Assembly: GCA_014529385.2 (NCBI GenBank)
Contig: CM043969.1
Span: 70,902,176-70,966,175, forward strand
Direction: 5' to 3'
DNA from: Adiantum capillus-veneris
Taxonomy: Eukaryota > Streptophyta > Polypodiopsida > Polypodiales > Pteridaceae
DNA length: 64,000 nucleotides
Shown here: positions 29,824 through 42,809 of the stretch, in pieces
How the letters are laid out: the number at the start of each line of letters is the position of its first letter
Numbering within the stretch: position 1 is the first letter of the stretch
The notes under the pieces: model-generated
The model's database searches: none
Told to the model about the DNA's origin: nothing
The model's input: only the letters and a program-made list of their open reading frames with translations
Position numbers and translations under genes: made by a program

Positions 29824-32800
29824 ATGGAAAGCTCTCATTTCATCGTTCACGTGGGTGGTGTGGGGGTTGGCAAACCACACCACCTATCATCGGAAGGATC
29901 TTTGTTGGTTCTATCTGGAGCTGACATAAATGCACCAGCTGGCTATACTCTGTTTGCCCTAACAAAATTTGTTGAAGGTGAACCGTTAACATTTCCTTTG
30001 CAGAATAACAGGTAAAGGTAATGGCTCTCCTCTTTATTTTTTGTATGCTAAAGTTTCCATAGAGTATGTTGCATTCTTGGATTCCCCTGTGAAACCTACT
30101 ACAGCACTACAGTCTGCCAACGTACTGTTGCTTTCTTCTGATAAAGAGAAAGAAGACTTTCACTTTGACCCCACCAACAAAACACCCAAAAATGGGGTGA
30201 TCGACCTAGACTCCCCACTACAAGAGGGATGTAAGAAGGACCGGGCTCCGATCTGTGATTCCTTTAGCATAGTGGAGCTAGCGTTACATCCCACTATGAG
30301 ATCTCCAAAGCAAAAGACCTTGATTGCATCTTCGGAATGGGGAGAGTGGGTGGAAGAAATTCCATCAAGCGACAATGGAAACATGGTGTTTGAATTTCCA
30401 CCTCAGCCTAATATCGAGAGGTCAGCTATGGATGGAATGGAGCAATCAGTGGATGGTCATGTGTGGACAAAACCAACAACCACAAACATCAGATTTCCAG
30501 CAACTATAAGGAAAAGCTATTGCGGAGGTGATTTCGAATGTGTGTTTGCACAGTGCTCGCATGTGTTATCTACAGGAATACCCAACCGGTCATCTTGGAT
30601 AGGTATTCCTTATTCTTTTGTTTTATGTGCAAAGAAAGAGTGACAAAATCATAATTGTAGGCATGGAATAACAGGTAAACTACTTGAGAGACCAATGCTA
30701 AATGGTGACTTGCAAAAGTATGGAACCTTGAAGTGCTTTTATTGTCAACATGTGCCTGCTATTCGAAAAACCTGCGACGACTGCCAAGTTTACTACATAA
30801 TGCCAACCAACAAACGCTATTCTCGAGCCATGGTGCACCAAGGCTTCCATGACAATGATGTCAAACTAGGGTCATCCAAAAGTACCATTGCAAGGGTGAA
30901 GTCTTTGGTGGCTGAGGCCATTGATTCGCTTGGCATCCAAGCTGGGCCAAGAAAAATACAAATGGAGGTGGTTAAGCTTATTTCCCAATGTGTCCTTGAA
31001 CCTTCTTCAGGTGAATGCACGTCACTTGGACAAGTAGAGTTGTCAGTTCTACTTCAAGAAATATTTCCTCTTGTTAAAAGCCAAAGGTTTGGAAAATGCA
31101 TTTTAATATACATTTTAAACTTAAAGTCTTATATATTTTGAAACTTTCATCATGTTCTCCGCAGAATTAAGGATTGGGTGCATAAATTTCGTGGGGAGTC
31201 AAGTGCTCGTGGAGAGGAGTCATTGATAATTGACTTAAAGAGACGCTTGACATTTTTGTATATCCACGGCATGCTTTTTCTAGGTCAATCTAATAGAGAG
31301 GAGGATAGATGTTTTGTATTCAAGATGTCGACAAGCGGTCCTCGCTCAGGCACAGATCTTGTCAATAGAATGCGAAGAAATGGAAATGGAGATCTAAAAA
31401 GAGCGTGGGTTTGCTTTGATCACGTTTGACGGGTAGAACGATGGACAACCATGGCAACACATGTTTACGATCCGAGGCAAGTTTTAATTTTATGTTCAAT
31501 ACTCAACACATATTGACACATAATTCAATGTTAATGTGGCTTTGTGTTGATGTTCAGTGTCCAAGAATTAATGTTAATGTGGCTTTGTGTTGATGTTCAA
31601 TGTCCAAGAATTAATGAAAATTTCCATATGTGAGATGAAAGAAGAGGACACTACAACACAGATGATATTTTGGCAGCAAATGATCAACGTGCTAGAGCGC
31701 AATGGGGTGCCCCACCATATTTTACTGGCTTTATGGCAGATGAAGCCCAAGCAAACTGGAATGAGGTCCGCACAATTTTCAATGGAGGTCCGGATATGGT
31801 GATGAAAGGTAGGGAGAGATCATGCCTTTTCCATTGGGAACAAAGTCTAGGGATCCACACCACAAAGTATGTGCTCAATGCATTTCAAGACGAGCACAAG
31901 TGACTGTGTCGAATGTGGCCGTGCGCGCAAAGCAGTGAAGATGCAGAGGCCCAATATCGGTTCATTCGAGCTTGGTGGGCAACAAGAAAGATGGAAGATG
32001 GGAATCTAGGCCCAATCGAGTGCTGGTTAAGTTGGCGGCATGTGAGGTACCCTCATTGAAGGAAGGAAATTGTTGGTGTAAGTTTTCAAACTTATTCTAG
32101 AATAGGTTGTAGGATGTCCATTTAATTAGACCCTTCATGATATCAATGAAATATATTTATTTCCTTTTTGTAGTCTCTAGATGACTATTGCATCGAGGTT
32201 GTCCCTCGAACAAATCTCTCAGAGTCACGTCACGCTTCACGGCTAGTAGGTGAAGGTCACAAGCCTAAAATTTCTTTGTACGATGCAGCATTTTCGGATA
32301 TTGGGAACACTCTTCTTCAACAATCCAAAAGAATGGCATATACAGAGGGTAAGTATATAGGAAGCGGACCAAGCATAAGCAAGATGAGAGACAAGGTAGC
32401 TTCATGACAATTTCACACACCTACTCCATCACAGACTAGCCGTGTTGTGAACGATGCAAATGGAGGAACTGATCTTCCAAAGGTGCTTGAGTTTTTTGGA
32501 GACCGGGTTACAATGACTAGGCGACGCAAGACATTCGGAAATGTTATAGGCGAGGAGGCAAATAGTTCACACAGGCCAGAGTATGGCACTCAAAATGTTG
32601 CTCGACAAAGAAAGGCTCGAAAGTTGCCATTTGGAGATGCGTCACAGGTAACCCAAGATCACTCTATGGACGAGGAGAATGAAGGGGTGACAATTAGGGC
32701 CATCAAGGTTGACATAAATGACACCATTTGGGCAATCCGGAGGTGAAAACCGGGGTCTAAGTTCACTTGCCAAGGAAAAATCAAAGGAGGAAAGTGCAAG

Positions 32801-33393
32801 AAAAAGGTGAATTTATGCAAAGAGGGAACAACGGCACCAAGTTTTTGGGGGAAATGCAACAGGGAGGGGCATGGTTTTGTAGTGATGATGTCAAACATGT
32901 GTTGGATGTATGCCCATATATTGTGATGCGGCCTCCAAGACCTCCACTTGAGTGGCCAGTGGCATAGGGCACGAACTTAACAGCGCTAGAAGTAAAGTCT
33001 TTGCAACTAGCGGGGTTTCATATCGCAACAGAAACTATGGAAGTGCAAGGGCAAAGACATGCGGGCAGGTATAAGATAGGTGTTTCTGAAGAGGCATCGA
33101 AAAGGATCGACAGTGCTTTAGGACTAGAGATGGTCATCGAACAAGTGGAAACGCTAAAGATCGGTAAGAAGATCGGCAAGCCTGAAGTCTTCACTGCAGA
33201 AACACCAAACTCGAAGTTACATGGTGAGAAATATCGATTCACAATAGCTAGGAATCCTAGTTGTACTTGCAGAGACTTCCAAAGGCGGTCAGGGGAAGGA
33301 ATGACCTATGTGGCTTGCAAAACACTTGTATTATATCTACTTGAGAGTGTTTGGAATGGACATAAACAACAACATGTTCATTCATCAGTCTAG
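29824..33393 (+). pseudogene. MULE-like transposase gene with SWIM finger (decayed)
   Basis: Successive plus-strand pieces. 29824-30015 (MESSHFIVHVGGVGVGKPHH). 30041-30643 contains the block beginning HVWTKPTTTNIRFPATIRKS. 30695-31130 carries a zinc-binding-like block: CFYCQHVPAIRKTCDDCQVY then RAMVHQGFHDN, similar to the WRKY-GCM1/FLYWCH-type N-terminus of MULE transposases. 31150-31429 begins RIKDWVHKFRGES. 31640-31903 reads FTGFMADEAQANWNEV, then SCLFHWEQSLGIHTTKYV, matching the 'D..A....F......C.WH' core of the MULE transposase domain (PF10551-type). 33001-33393 ends with CTCRDFQRR...VACKTLVLYLL, a SWIM finger with the final His replaced by Thr. Stops and frame changes between blocks (for example TGA at 31427 and 31902) indicate decay beyond possible introns. 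No terminal inverted repeat was found. Confidence 0.62.
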
Positions 33394-33520
33394 TCTGGAT
33401 GATAACCAGCTCAAAAACTTATTGAGTGCAAAAAGACTGTTGTAATAATCTAGCATTTGTTGGGCTATCACATTTACCTTGAGTTGTGCAAACAATGATA
33501 TTTGTTTTGAGTTTTCAAGA

Positions 33521-33568
33521 AAGTGAATTCTATCATTGTTGTCCTTTGATATGCAATTAGGGAATGTG

Positions 33569-33623
<55 letters not shown>

Positions 33624-33667
33624 GAATTCTATCATTGTTGTCTTTTGATATGCAATTAGGGAATGTG

Positions 33668-33755
<88 letters not shown>

Positions 33756-33793
33756 TACAAGGAGAGAAAGAGAGTGTGTGTGTGTGTGGGAGG

Positions 33794-33854
<61 letters not shown>

Positions 33855-33867
33855 TGGAGGGAGGGGG

Positions 33868-33908
<41 letters not shown>

Positions 33909-33925
33909 GGAGAGGGGGAGAGAGA

Positions 33926-34015
<90 letters not shown>

Positions 34016-34054
34016 GAGATAGACAAGTGAGAGAGAAAGAGAGACAAAATCAAC

Positions 34055-34108
<54 letters not shown>

Positions 34109-34150
34109 AAGGGAGAGTGTGTTGGGGGGAGGGGGGAGAGAGAGACATGT
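33521..34150. repeat. (GA)n megablock with a duplicated 55-bp spacer
   Basis: Several hundred bp of GA arrays with interruptions. AGTGAATTCTATCATTGTTG plus the following 35 bp occurs at 33521 and again at 33620, each followed by a GA array. This is a duplication whose period contains the array. Confidence 0.9.
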
Positions 34151-36055
34151 GAGAGAGAGAGGAGGTCCTTGAGTAGCCCACTAGAAAGAAGAGTGGGAGG
34201 AGAACCGGCGACAATGGGCGGTGATGGTAAGGAGGAGGAGTGGCAGATGGTGGTAGTGAGCTAACACCACCAACCACTAGTGGTGGGTTAGGGTGTTGGT
34301 TGTCATGAGTGGTAAGGGGCGGCAATGGGAGGTAGAGGTGGTGGAAAAAAAAAGCTTGCTCTAAAGCTCGCTCCATAACCACCCCCATCAGGACGCTTGT
34401 GAGCTCCTCCATGGCTGCCTGCTCAGGAGCATGTTGATCAAGAGCTTGATGTAACACAGTGGGCGATAATTTTACTGGAGAAGGTGACCTGGGAGGTGAA
34501 GGACTCGTTGAGGAAATTGGGGTTTCCATGTACGAAGGTAGGGATAATGGGGCTGGTGGACTTCTACTAGGCACGAAAGGTTGACGCTTTCTGTGGTAGT
34601 ACTTCAAAGGGCTCAATAGTGGGCTTTGTCATTCTTTTGAGTGCCTTGTATATGTCATGCAGTAGCAACAATCCACCCAAGCTCTAGGCATCGAGATTCT
34701 CGAACTTGCTGCATAATCTAGACCCATTGGAACAGACCCGACTAGACCAAGCTAAGCTCGGCTAGACCACACCTGCTAGATAGGGGTGAGAGAGAGACTA
34801 GACCAGCTAGACCAAGCTGGACGAGACAAAGATGGAATAGACCAAGATGAATGAGAGCGAAGCTCGTCTAGACCAAATTGGACCACACAACGAGACTAGA
34901 CCATGCAAGGAGCATTAGGGAAATTTTGGAGTGGAGACTTTCAAATGGGTCCTATAAGGACTTTGACTTTCTTCCTCTTGTCCAAAACAAGTGCACGGTA
35001 AAATTTTTACAAATGAAATCAAAACGTGTAGGACTTTTGTTTAGAATGTACTCATCGAGATCTATCCATTGATATATAGCATGCCATTAGATTCCTTATA
35101 TTCTAGAAGATTCCATTTTTTGATGTGACAACTCCGTCTTATAAATGGAATCTCTCCCCACATTTCAGCTTTAGTGGGGAGGCCATAACTCTACAAATCA
35201 ACTCCAAATTTGTCGGAGTTTGGGGATTTAGAACCTACTTTCTAAGATCTTTCCATGATATGTTGGTTGATAGGGTTTTGACAAAGCGTTTATGTACTTC
35301 ACCGGGTTGCCCACTTTGGACAAGAGAGGGAAAGTCAAACCTCCTTATAAGGCCCCTTTGAGCGTCCAAATATTCACTAATGTTGAACCAACTGACTCCT
35401 CAACCCATAGCTCAATGGAGTGGAGTAAGACTTTAGTTGAGGTCCCACCGGGCGTGCCAAAAATAAGAGCACCTGTAGCAAGGAAAGTGTGTTGTGCTCT
35501 CTACAGTGGTTGCTCCTCAGTGTAGTATGTGAGAAACCTCACTCCAACAAAAAGATAACATCACACAGAAATGGAACAATAACTTAACGCACAACAACAG
35601 ACTCAGAACTCAGTGGAACTCAAAAAACTCATAGAATCATATAGACTCTGGCTCGCAGCACACTCAGCTCCAAGCCTAGGACTCGAGGGTACAAAGGGGG
35701 TGTCGAAGCTCCAATGTGTAGGGAGGGTGTAGATGTGTATTATTGGACTCAAGACTCTCGACCATACAAGTGGATGATGATGATGTCTTGGACGACTAGA
35801 ACCAACCACACATAAATCTCATAAAAAGCCACAAACGGCTAGCAAAATATCCCAATCCAACTAAGCCTATCTCCAAACTACGGTGGTGGTGATCTAGCTA
35901 CGGTGTCCACTAGATCACCAACCATATCACTGCCACCTCACTGCCCATGGGACCCAGGCTCCACCAGGTGTGAACTCCATACCAACTATAACTAATTGCC
36001 TATCCCTTGCCAGTGACACTGCTACAGAAGGAAGCACTTACATCAAGAAGACAAT
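34151..36055. other. unassigned, LTR-element-like remnants
   Basis: CTAGACCAAGCT-type short repeats at 34730-34905. The stretch near 35440 (TCCCACCGGGCGTGCCAAAA) resembles sequence common at LTR-element ends in plants. A candidate minus-strand frame at 34616-34050 is low complexity. No coding domain could be supported, and boundaries are unknown. Confidence 0.3.
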
Positions 36056-36830
36056 ATTGTTGATCAAGCTCACAGGGATATTTTGAAGATTGCTTGTCGA
36101 AATGTTCAACAAGCACAAGATTGTTACAAAAATTATGCTGATGAGAAACGTCGTTAGGTTACTTTCAAGGAAAGTGACATAGTCTTCTTATTACGAGTGC
36201 CACCACAATTGGAAAGTCTGAAAACTGGTTCCACTCAAGCTATCTCCAAGATATTAATATGCTTGAGGAAGGAAGCACTTACATCAAGACGACAATATTG
36301 TTGATCAAGATGTTCTTGTTGACATTATTGAACCTCCTAGTTTACCAAATGAACTTGAACAGATTATGGATTTCTTTGACTTATGGATATTAGAGTATTC
36401 ACCTTCCAGATGCTTTGCACGTTGCCTATAGGCTCCTCACTACTTATATGCAATGGCCCTTGGTTGTGGGTTGGTCATCCATACACCTGCTCGAAAGAGA
36501 TTTTAGGCACACTTAGGGTTTCCAAGCACACAGTCCACTTTAGCCCTGTTTTGGTCATTTTTTCCATTTTTATAATTGAGGGTCTATTTTAGGTCCTAGA
36601 GGCGTATTCAAGATACTTGCCTGTCCTAGCCCCCATACTCCTATATATACGAGTGGGAGGCACTCTCTTTTTGTATCACATTGTATCATTGCAGAGATCG
36701 CCATAAGGAGTTTTTGGGCTTGCCAGCCTTTCACCATTTGTCTCCACTCTTGTCTTTCTCATGTGACATTTTCTCTTTTCTCTCTCGTTCTTGCTGCATA
36801 CTTTGACATGGTATTATAGCAACACGAGTC
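36056..36830 (+). mobile_element. LTR-element end: integrase-tail-like sequence plus LTR (broken)
   Basis: 36080-36220 translates to a Ty3/gypsy-like integrase C-terminal pattern (QQAQDCYKNYADEKRR, then VTFKESDIVFLL). 36300-36370 contains a chromodomain-end-like segment with EPPSLPNELEQI. Then comes an LTR-like stretch with a TATA box (CTATATATACGAG, about 36640) and an end near 36808, followed by TGGTATTATAGC, which resembles the initiator-tRNA primer site. The 5' limit of the LTR is not resolved. The copy is broken and looks old. Confidence 0.5.
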
Positions 36831-37035
36831 ACTACGCTAAATCTCTCATCGCCATAGCTAGGAGTAGCCCTTGAAGAGTTTCATCGCGAAGAAGTTCCAT
36901 CTTCCACCAACCTTTTGTGGAACCGGGGTATCTTACGCTTCCCTCTCTCCATCACCCACTCTCCCTCAACCTCATTGCCATTTGCTTCACCTCGTTTGGA
37001 TTAGCGCTCTCTGACGTCTCTATCTCTTACTTGGC

Positions 37036-37700
37036 CTACGCCTCCGTGTAATATTGGGACAATCTCCCACAAAGTGTCCCATTGTATGGCAATAATGGCA
37101 CTGATTCGATCTCCCTGTGATCGAGAGGCGCAAAGTCCTGGAAAGTCCCTAAAAACACTTGGGAGGGGGAGGGGGCGACCTTCATTGAAGGTGTAGCGAC
37201 ATCAACATCAAAACAGTCCAGAAAGGGGGTGCCAAATACAGATCCAAACTGATGTAGTACAACAAGCACCTTGAACTGTGCTAGAAGCTCAAGAAAAGCA
37301 AGTCTGACTGGGAAGCATGGGATCTGATGCTGCTCATCGAAAGAGGGGAGGTCGAAGTCCGAGTACCAAGGTACAACAAAAAGCAGGAAAAACTCGATGG
37401 GGAGAGGAGCTCTATCATCCATGGAGTGAGCAATTGACTCTGATGAAAAAACCAAATGGAAACAGCCTCTGCCCAACAAAATAATCTTGGAGAAGCTCTC
37501 TGAGGGGTTGAGGGATGCGGTGAGCCAACCTTTGATCTTTTCTCTCTGCTTTTTTGGGGGGGGGGGGGGGGAGGGGACTCCAACCAGCCGCCATATGAGG
37601 GCTCTATCTCGGAGTAATTGGTTGTATGCCCTAATACTCTGATCGGTATCACTTGAGAAGCAGAGAGGGGATGAGGTGCCCACAACGGTGTCGGCCATGA
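37036..37700 (-). CDS. DUF4283-like nucleic-acid-binding protein fragment
   Basis: A frame of about 220 codons starting at MADTVVGTSSPLCFSSDTDQ. It contains KIKGWLTASLNP, then ILLGRGCFHLVFSSE, then PIEFFLLFVVPWYSDFDL, then FPVRLAFLELLAQF and GSVFGTPFLDCFDVDVAT. The spacing 'LG.GCF...F.S...A', 'PW...FD', 'FPV.L.F..L' and 'G...G.P...D' fits the plant DUF4283 fold, which precedes a zinc knuckle in ORF1-type proteins of plant retroelements. A run of G on the plus strand (about 37558-37571) encodes a Pro run inside it. No zinc knuckle is seen in frame. The frame may be open by chance in part. Confidence 0.45.
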
Positions 37701-38108
37701 AGGAGGGAAGAAGCCAACAAGGAAAAAGGAGATGAAGGTAAGAACATGTAGGGGGAGGAAGGGGCAAGAAAGGGAAGGCAGGAAAGGGACGCAAAAGCAC
37801 AAAGGCATGCCGAGAAGGGAAAGCAGGAGGAAGTGGGCCAGGGTGGAAGGGGTGCAGAGGCAGAGAAGCGGGGGAGGGGCAGCGAAGGACACGGCATGGG
37901 GAAGGCAGGGAGGAACGGGCTGAGGAGGGTGAGACGAAGAAGGAAGAAGGGGGGAAAGCGGGGCAGGCAACAGGGCCCGAAAGGTGGCGCGAAAGGGGAA
38001 AGGAGGGAGCAAGGGCAACAACAAGACCATCGGGGCAAAAGGAAATCAGAAGGCGAAAGAAGAGGGGAGCGATGGCATGACATGCAGGTAGCAGGGTGAT
38101 GGCGGGTA
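37701..38108 (-). other. GC-rich, purine-biased flank
   Basis: AGG/GAAGG-rich plus strand with no domain. It probably belongs upstream of the DUF4283-like frame. Pro/Leu/Ser-rich frames here are compositional. Confidence 0.4.
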
Positions 38109-38109
38109 G

Positions 38110-38166
<57 letters not shown>

Positions 38167-38178
38167 TCTCTCTCTCTC
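38109..38178. repeat. poly-C tract of about 56 nt then (CT)n
   Basis: An uninterrupted C run at 38109-38164, followed by a short CT array, sits exactly at the 5' truncation point of the LINE copy that follows. Confidence 0.9.
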
Positions 38179-39158
38179 TACATGTGGGTGAGATTGAGAG
38201 CAGAGACATGCAGATATCTTTACATTGCTATTTGCTACTTTCCCTCGAGTACGTCAGTTTATGCACCACCTAGAGGACAATCCCCCTTCCCTATTCTGGA
38301 TGATGACATATGGGAGTTCTCTAGAGATGGTGACATCATCATTCTAGGGGATTTCAATGTTAGGACTGCCCATCATCAAACAATATTTTATGATACTTCA
38401 GAGGAGATGTTGAGAGAGTTGGATGTTGCAGAGACGGGCCTATCCAGACTATCACAGGATGGAGAACACACTGAGTATGGACGACACTTGATAGACATGG
38501 GGACTGCACATGGATTGGCCATCTTGAATGGCCTACAGAGATTTTCCACTGCCGAGGGTTTTACATGCTTTCCACACAGACATGGAGCCAGCACATTGGA
38601 TTATGTCATGGCACAACGAGCCTCATCTCTAGTATCCAGGACCTCACGGTTGGACCCAAACCTGTTGGTGTGGCAGTGGATCATGCTCTTGTGTCACTGA
38701 CCATTTCTTTTCAGTTTAGTGTAGCACACAGGCTACGGGCAGCAGCCCCTACTTGCTACACCTTCACGTGGGAGACGGACTCTGTATACATAGATGGGAT
38801 CTACAGACGCCTGTGCACAGAGGAGCCAGGGCAACCTCTGGAGGAGCTTACTACTATACTGACACAGACACTACATGATGCAGCAGTAGAGGCATACCCA
38901 CATATCCAGCCTGAGCAGAGACACCGTTCGAGGAGCATGCCCCAGAACAGCTGGTATGATGAGGAATGTCGGGACACTAGAGCTAGACTTTAGAGAGAGG
39001 TGCTTTTGGGGGACATCACTCACAGGCAGTCACAGATTGACTTCCGACGCCTAGTGCGGCGGAAGAAGAGTGCATTTTTGGTTCGCCTAGAGCAGGATCT
39101 ATACCAGTTATTCTTGAGTCAGGACTCACGTGAGGCATGGAGGCTCTTTTCATTGCAC

Positions 39159-39192
<34 letters not shown>

Positions 39193-40250
39193 TGCCATCA
39201 CTTCTACATAGACTAGGGGCCAATATGCATAATCTTTGTACACAGTTCCTGAGTAGCCCCTCCTTCCCGACCCCCCCCGATCCATGCCCACACACATGTG
39301 CTTTTTTCACCACTGACATGGTGAGGAATGCCACTGACAGGATGAGGACTGGGAGAGCATATGATCATGATGGCTTAGTGGCTGAGCATTTCACGCATGC
39401 CAGAGAATTACTAGCAGAGCTTTTAGCAGTTATGTTTAATCGTGCCATGTGTGAGGGCTTGCCTGATACTTGGAGCCTATCTACTATTGTACCTTCTTCA
39501 AGTCGGGAGACCCTATTGAGCCTGGGAACTATCGCACTATCATGATTGGACACACATTGGCAATGTTGTACATATCTATTCTACAACGGAGTACCAGCAG
39601 AGGCCAGGACATGTCCCCTGTGTGACATTGAGCCTGAGACAGAGTTGCACTACACATGCCACTGCCCCGTCTACTACGAGATACGAGGCCGCTTCCATTG
39701 CTTGTTCAGAGAGGGCTTTGGACCATTAACTAGAGTCATGCGGTACGAGGATCAGAGATGCCTGGGTTTGTTTTTGCTCAAGCTACGCAGACATAGAGAG
39801 AGCCTGATGAGAGGAGAGGCTAGCTAGTCTTAGAGACAGATCGCAGACTTCTTTAGAGCTACCACTGGACACCCAGAGGAGTTACTACCACAACAGAGCC
39901 CGTCGCTTTACACCAGAGGCATACTGATCGATCGAGCGACTGAGCTGAGGAGATTCAAACGCCCACAACTGCGGAGGACTACACAGCATCGATGGAGGAT
40001 GCATCAGAGGATTCGGGTCACTTTGGCTCGACATGCAGGACGCGCGGTCAGACTACTGACCATGGAGGAGATTGATGAGATCCGCTGTTTAGCTGCTTAG
40101 TCCACACCTAGCAGTTTAGGATTCCATAGTATTTTATTCTGTCATTTTGTCATCTTGTTACTCTAACTTTGTATCAGATCCACCACATTGTAACTTTGTG
40201 GTCTCATAGGTCACTTTGGCCTTTTGAAGACGTTAATATAACATTTCATT

Positions 40251-40253
<3 letters not shown>
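38179..40253 (+). mobile_element. LINE copy 1 (plus), internally deleted
   Basis: 5'-truncated. Endonuclease part at 38182-38690: MWVRLRAETCRYLYIAICYF, the catalytic-type LGDFNVRT, and ASTLDYVM near its end. A central region follows at 38700-38995 (WETDSVYIDGIYRRL, MPQNSWYDEECRD), then the start of reverse transcriptase at 39300-39550 (GRAYDHDGLVAEHF). The frame jumps from GHTLAMLYISIL directly to GVPAEARTCPLCD, so the RT core (about 1.7 kb compared with copy 3) is deleted near 39580. The zf-RVT finger reads CPLCDIEPETELHYTCH. The C-terminal Arg-rich tail ends at TAG 40100. The 3' UTR ends TAACATTTCATTTCAT directly followed by (CT)n. A 33-nt poly-C lies at 39160-39192. Confidence 0.85.

Positions 40254-40298
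<45 letters not shown>
40254..40298. repeat. (CT)n tail of LINE copy 1
   Basis: The CT array starts immediately after the LINE's TTTCATTTCAT terminus. Confidence 0.9.
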
Positions 40299-40775
40299 CT
40301 CTCGCAAGGCTGGGCACAACGATCTCACTAAAGAGTAGTTCAATTATTGCCTCTCTATCCTACAATAAATAGGAAGTTTCCACCATATTCTGCCAAACAA
40401 AGACGCGTGCAGTGCAATTCGCTTGTCTGTCTCGCCATCTCCACGAAAGTTGTCTTGACATATTGCCATGGAAACTAGATTGTAGAACGGGCAAGCTAAA
40501 ATGCAGAGCAAGCAAGCAATAACGCAGAATGGGTGCGTAAAAGCTCACCTACGGATGGTTCTTTCTCATTTTGCACCAAAGACATGCACGCATGATGCAA
40601 ATAGGAAGAAATCCACACAAACACCTCGGCATGTGTTGTTGACCTCAAACTTTCCATGTTACATGAAGTGGATGGGTTACTGCCTTCTTGTGTGTTTGTT
40701 GGAGAAGGAAACAAGGTGAGGGGCTTGTGAGAAGCTCAAGGACCTGCCGTACTTTCTTTTTTTTCACACATAGAA
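40299..40775. other. unassigned sequence between LINE copies
   Basis: No gene or repeat recognised. Two overlapping open frames on opposite strands near 40500-40719 have no features. Confidence 0.4.
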
Positions 40776-42382
40776 AATGAAATAAAATGAAATGTTATAT
40801 TAACATCTTCAAAAGGCCAAAATGACCTATGAGACCAATGTGTTACAAAACGGTGAATCTAATACCATGTCTGGGTACAAAAGAACTAGATACTACTACT
40901 AGAATCCATCCTCATCTGCACTCTGGATATCGAGAGAGTATGGCTTGAATCCTCTGCTGTAGTCTCCGTCGATGCTGTGTAGACCCTCTCCTCAATCCTG
41001 GCCGTCTGGATCTCTGTAGCTCTAGTGCTCGGTCGATGAGAGTGCCAATAGTGGCCAAATGAGTGTGGGCTGAGCTCTGCAATGATGACTGCTCCTCTGG
41101 CTGTCCCATATCTAGTGAAAAGAAATCTATAATCTATCTCTCTCTATCTCTCCCCAGTAAAGTGTCTCTATATCTGTGTAACTCAAGTAGATATAGCCCA
41201 AGACATCTCTGATCCTCATAACTCATGACCCTAGAGAAAGGAACAAAACCCTCTCTGAATAAGCAATGGAAACGGCCCCATATCTCATAGTACACTGTGC
41301 AATGACATATGTAATGTAGCTCTATCTCTGGCTCTAACTGGCATAAGCGGCATATCCTGCTGTCTGCTGGTATCCCTCTAAATCTACCAGTCTCAATCTC
41401 CAGCTGATGTGAGGATGTGCGTATCTGACCAATGGCACACCACAAACCATGAGACATATGTGTGTCCATGTAGCTGGGTCGAATCACAAACCCATCTCCT
41501 ATGAGGTGGAGAAGATGCTCTCTATAGAAAGCCATCTTCGTGCCCAACTCCTGTGTGGCTCTATCCATGTCCTCCTGGTGTCCAGCTGGATCAGGTCGTG
41601 ACAAATAAGTCTAGTAATCTCCACCCGTGTAAGAGATATCGAGGGTGCCTGAAGAGAGTACTGGAAAGGGGGAAGCCTGTCCATGGTGAAACTATGCGTC
41701 TGAAACCATGATCTCATCTGTGCATACCAGCATGAAGTGTCTCCCTGAAGAGCTAACTGTCTGGAAGACTCAAGGGCCAGTCTAGCATATCTGTCTCTAG
41801 TAGTATCCCACAAGCTGTGCACAAAGGAGACTGATCTGGTAAGCGCCTCAATCTCCATAGGAGGGAAGAGCCATAACTTTGTTCGAGGTTCCTGGAACTG
41901 AACTTGCGAACACATCCTCTCCAAGCCTCCCAAGACCGCAAAAGCTCTAGTCAGTCTAGTCTCTGCTGCTCTCCCCAAAGAAAACCTCGGCCCAGTGTGA
42001 AGACAAGCCCAAGGTAAGTGTATGCAAATTGTATACTCTACAATCTCTTGACCATATGTGAAAGTCGGTGCTGATCTCCTGATCCATTGTGGTGTGGTGT
42101 TAAACACCATAACCTTGGTTTTACCAAGGTTTACAGACAATCCACTATCCTCTGCAAATTTGTGTAATGCATCCAATTGTCGCTACATACACTCTGGTGA
42201 GTCAAAGATCAGAGATCAACACAATATCATCAGCATATAACAACGATGGGATCAACGTCCCTGCCAGCTGGGTACGTCTATCACCCTCTCTGTCAATGTA
42301 ATCACACCTCATCAACATACATACCAAATAGAGTAGGAGACAATGGGGAACCCTGTTCACACTAATGGTGGAGTGAACTAAA
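40776..42382 (-). mobile_element. LINE copy 2 (minus), 5'-truncated
   Basis: The 3' end matches the other copies (GAAATGTTATATTAACATCT at 40790). The frame series 42370-41134 covers the last part of reverse transcriptase, with an intact YADDIVLI near 42225, the thumb region (LGKTKVMVFNTTPQW) and the finger CRLCQLEPEIELHYICH. A frame change lies near 41600 and the 5' break is at VHSTI near 42380. The Arg-rich tail (RALELQRSRRPGLRRGSTQH) is at 41109-40912. Unlike the other copies, its 3' end runs into an A/T-rich rather than CT tail. Confidence 0.82.

Positions 42383-42438
<56 letters not shown>
42383..42438. repeat. (GT)n(GA)n between LINE copies
   Basis: The array links the truncated 5' end of copy 2 to the 3' tail (CATTTCATTTCATTTCTCTC on the minus strand) of copy 3. 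Confidence 0.9.
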
Positions 42439-42442
<4 letters not shown>

Positions 42443-42809
42443 GAAATGAAATGAAAAGATATACGTCTACAAAAGGCCAAAATGACCTATGAGACCAAAC
42501 TGATTACAATGGTGAGTCTAGTACCAAGTCCGTACAAACAAAGAAAACTAGAAACTAGAAACTGAGATAGGAGTGCTATCGACTCCTATGGGTGGCTGGT
42601 AAGCTGAGCAATGGTATAATGCCACAAAGGTACAAAATGGGGATAAGAGTCACCATGATACAATATAGCAGTAGCATGAAGTCTATCCAGATCAACACTC
42701 TGGCTGTCGTGCTAGAATCCTGTGGATCTTCTGCCACAATCTCCGTCGATGCTGCGTGGCTCCCCTCTTCAGTCGTGGTTGTCTCGATGTCCCCAACTCT
42801 ATAGCTCGG

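Noticed and set aside
34050-34616. A 188-codon minus-strand frame
   Set aside because: Its last part is (CT)n. The rest is Pro/Ser/His-rich with no recognisable domain, on a fragmentary background.
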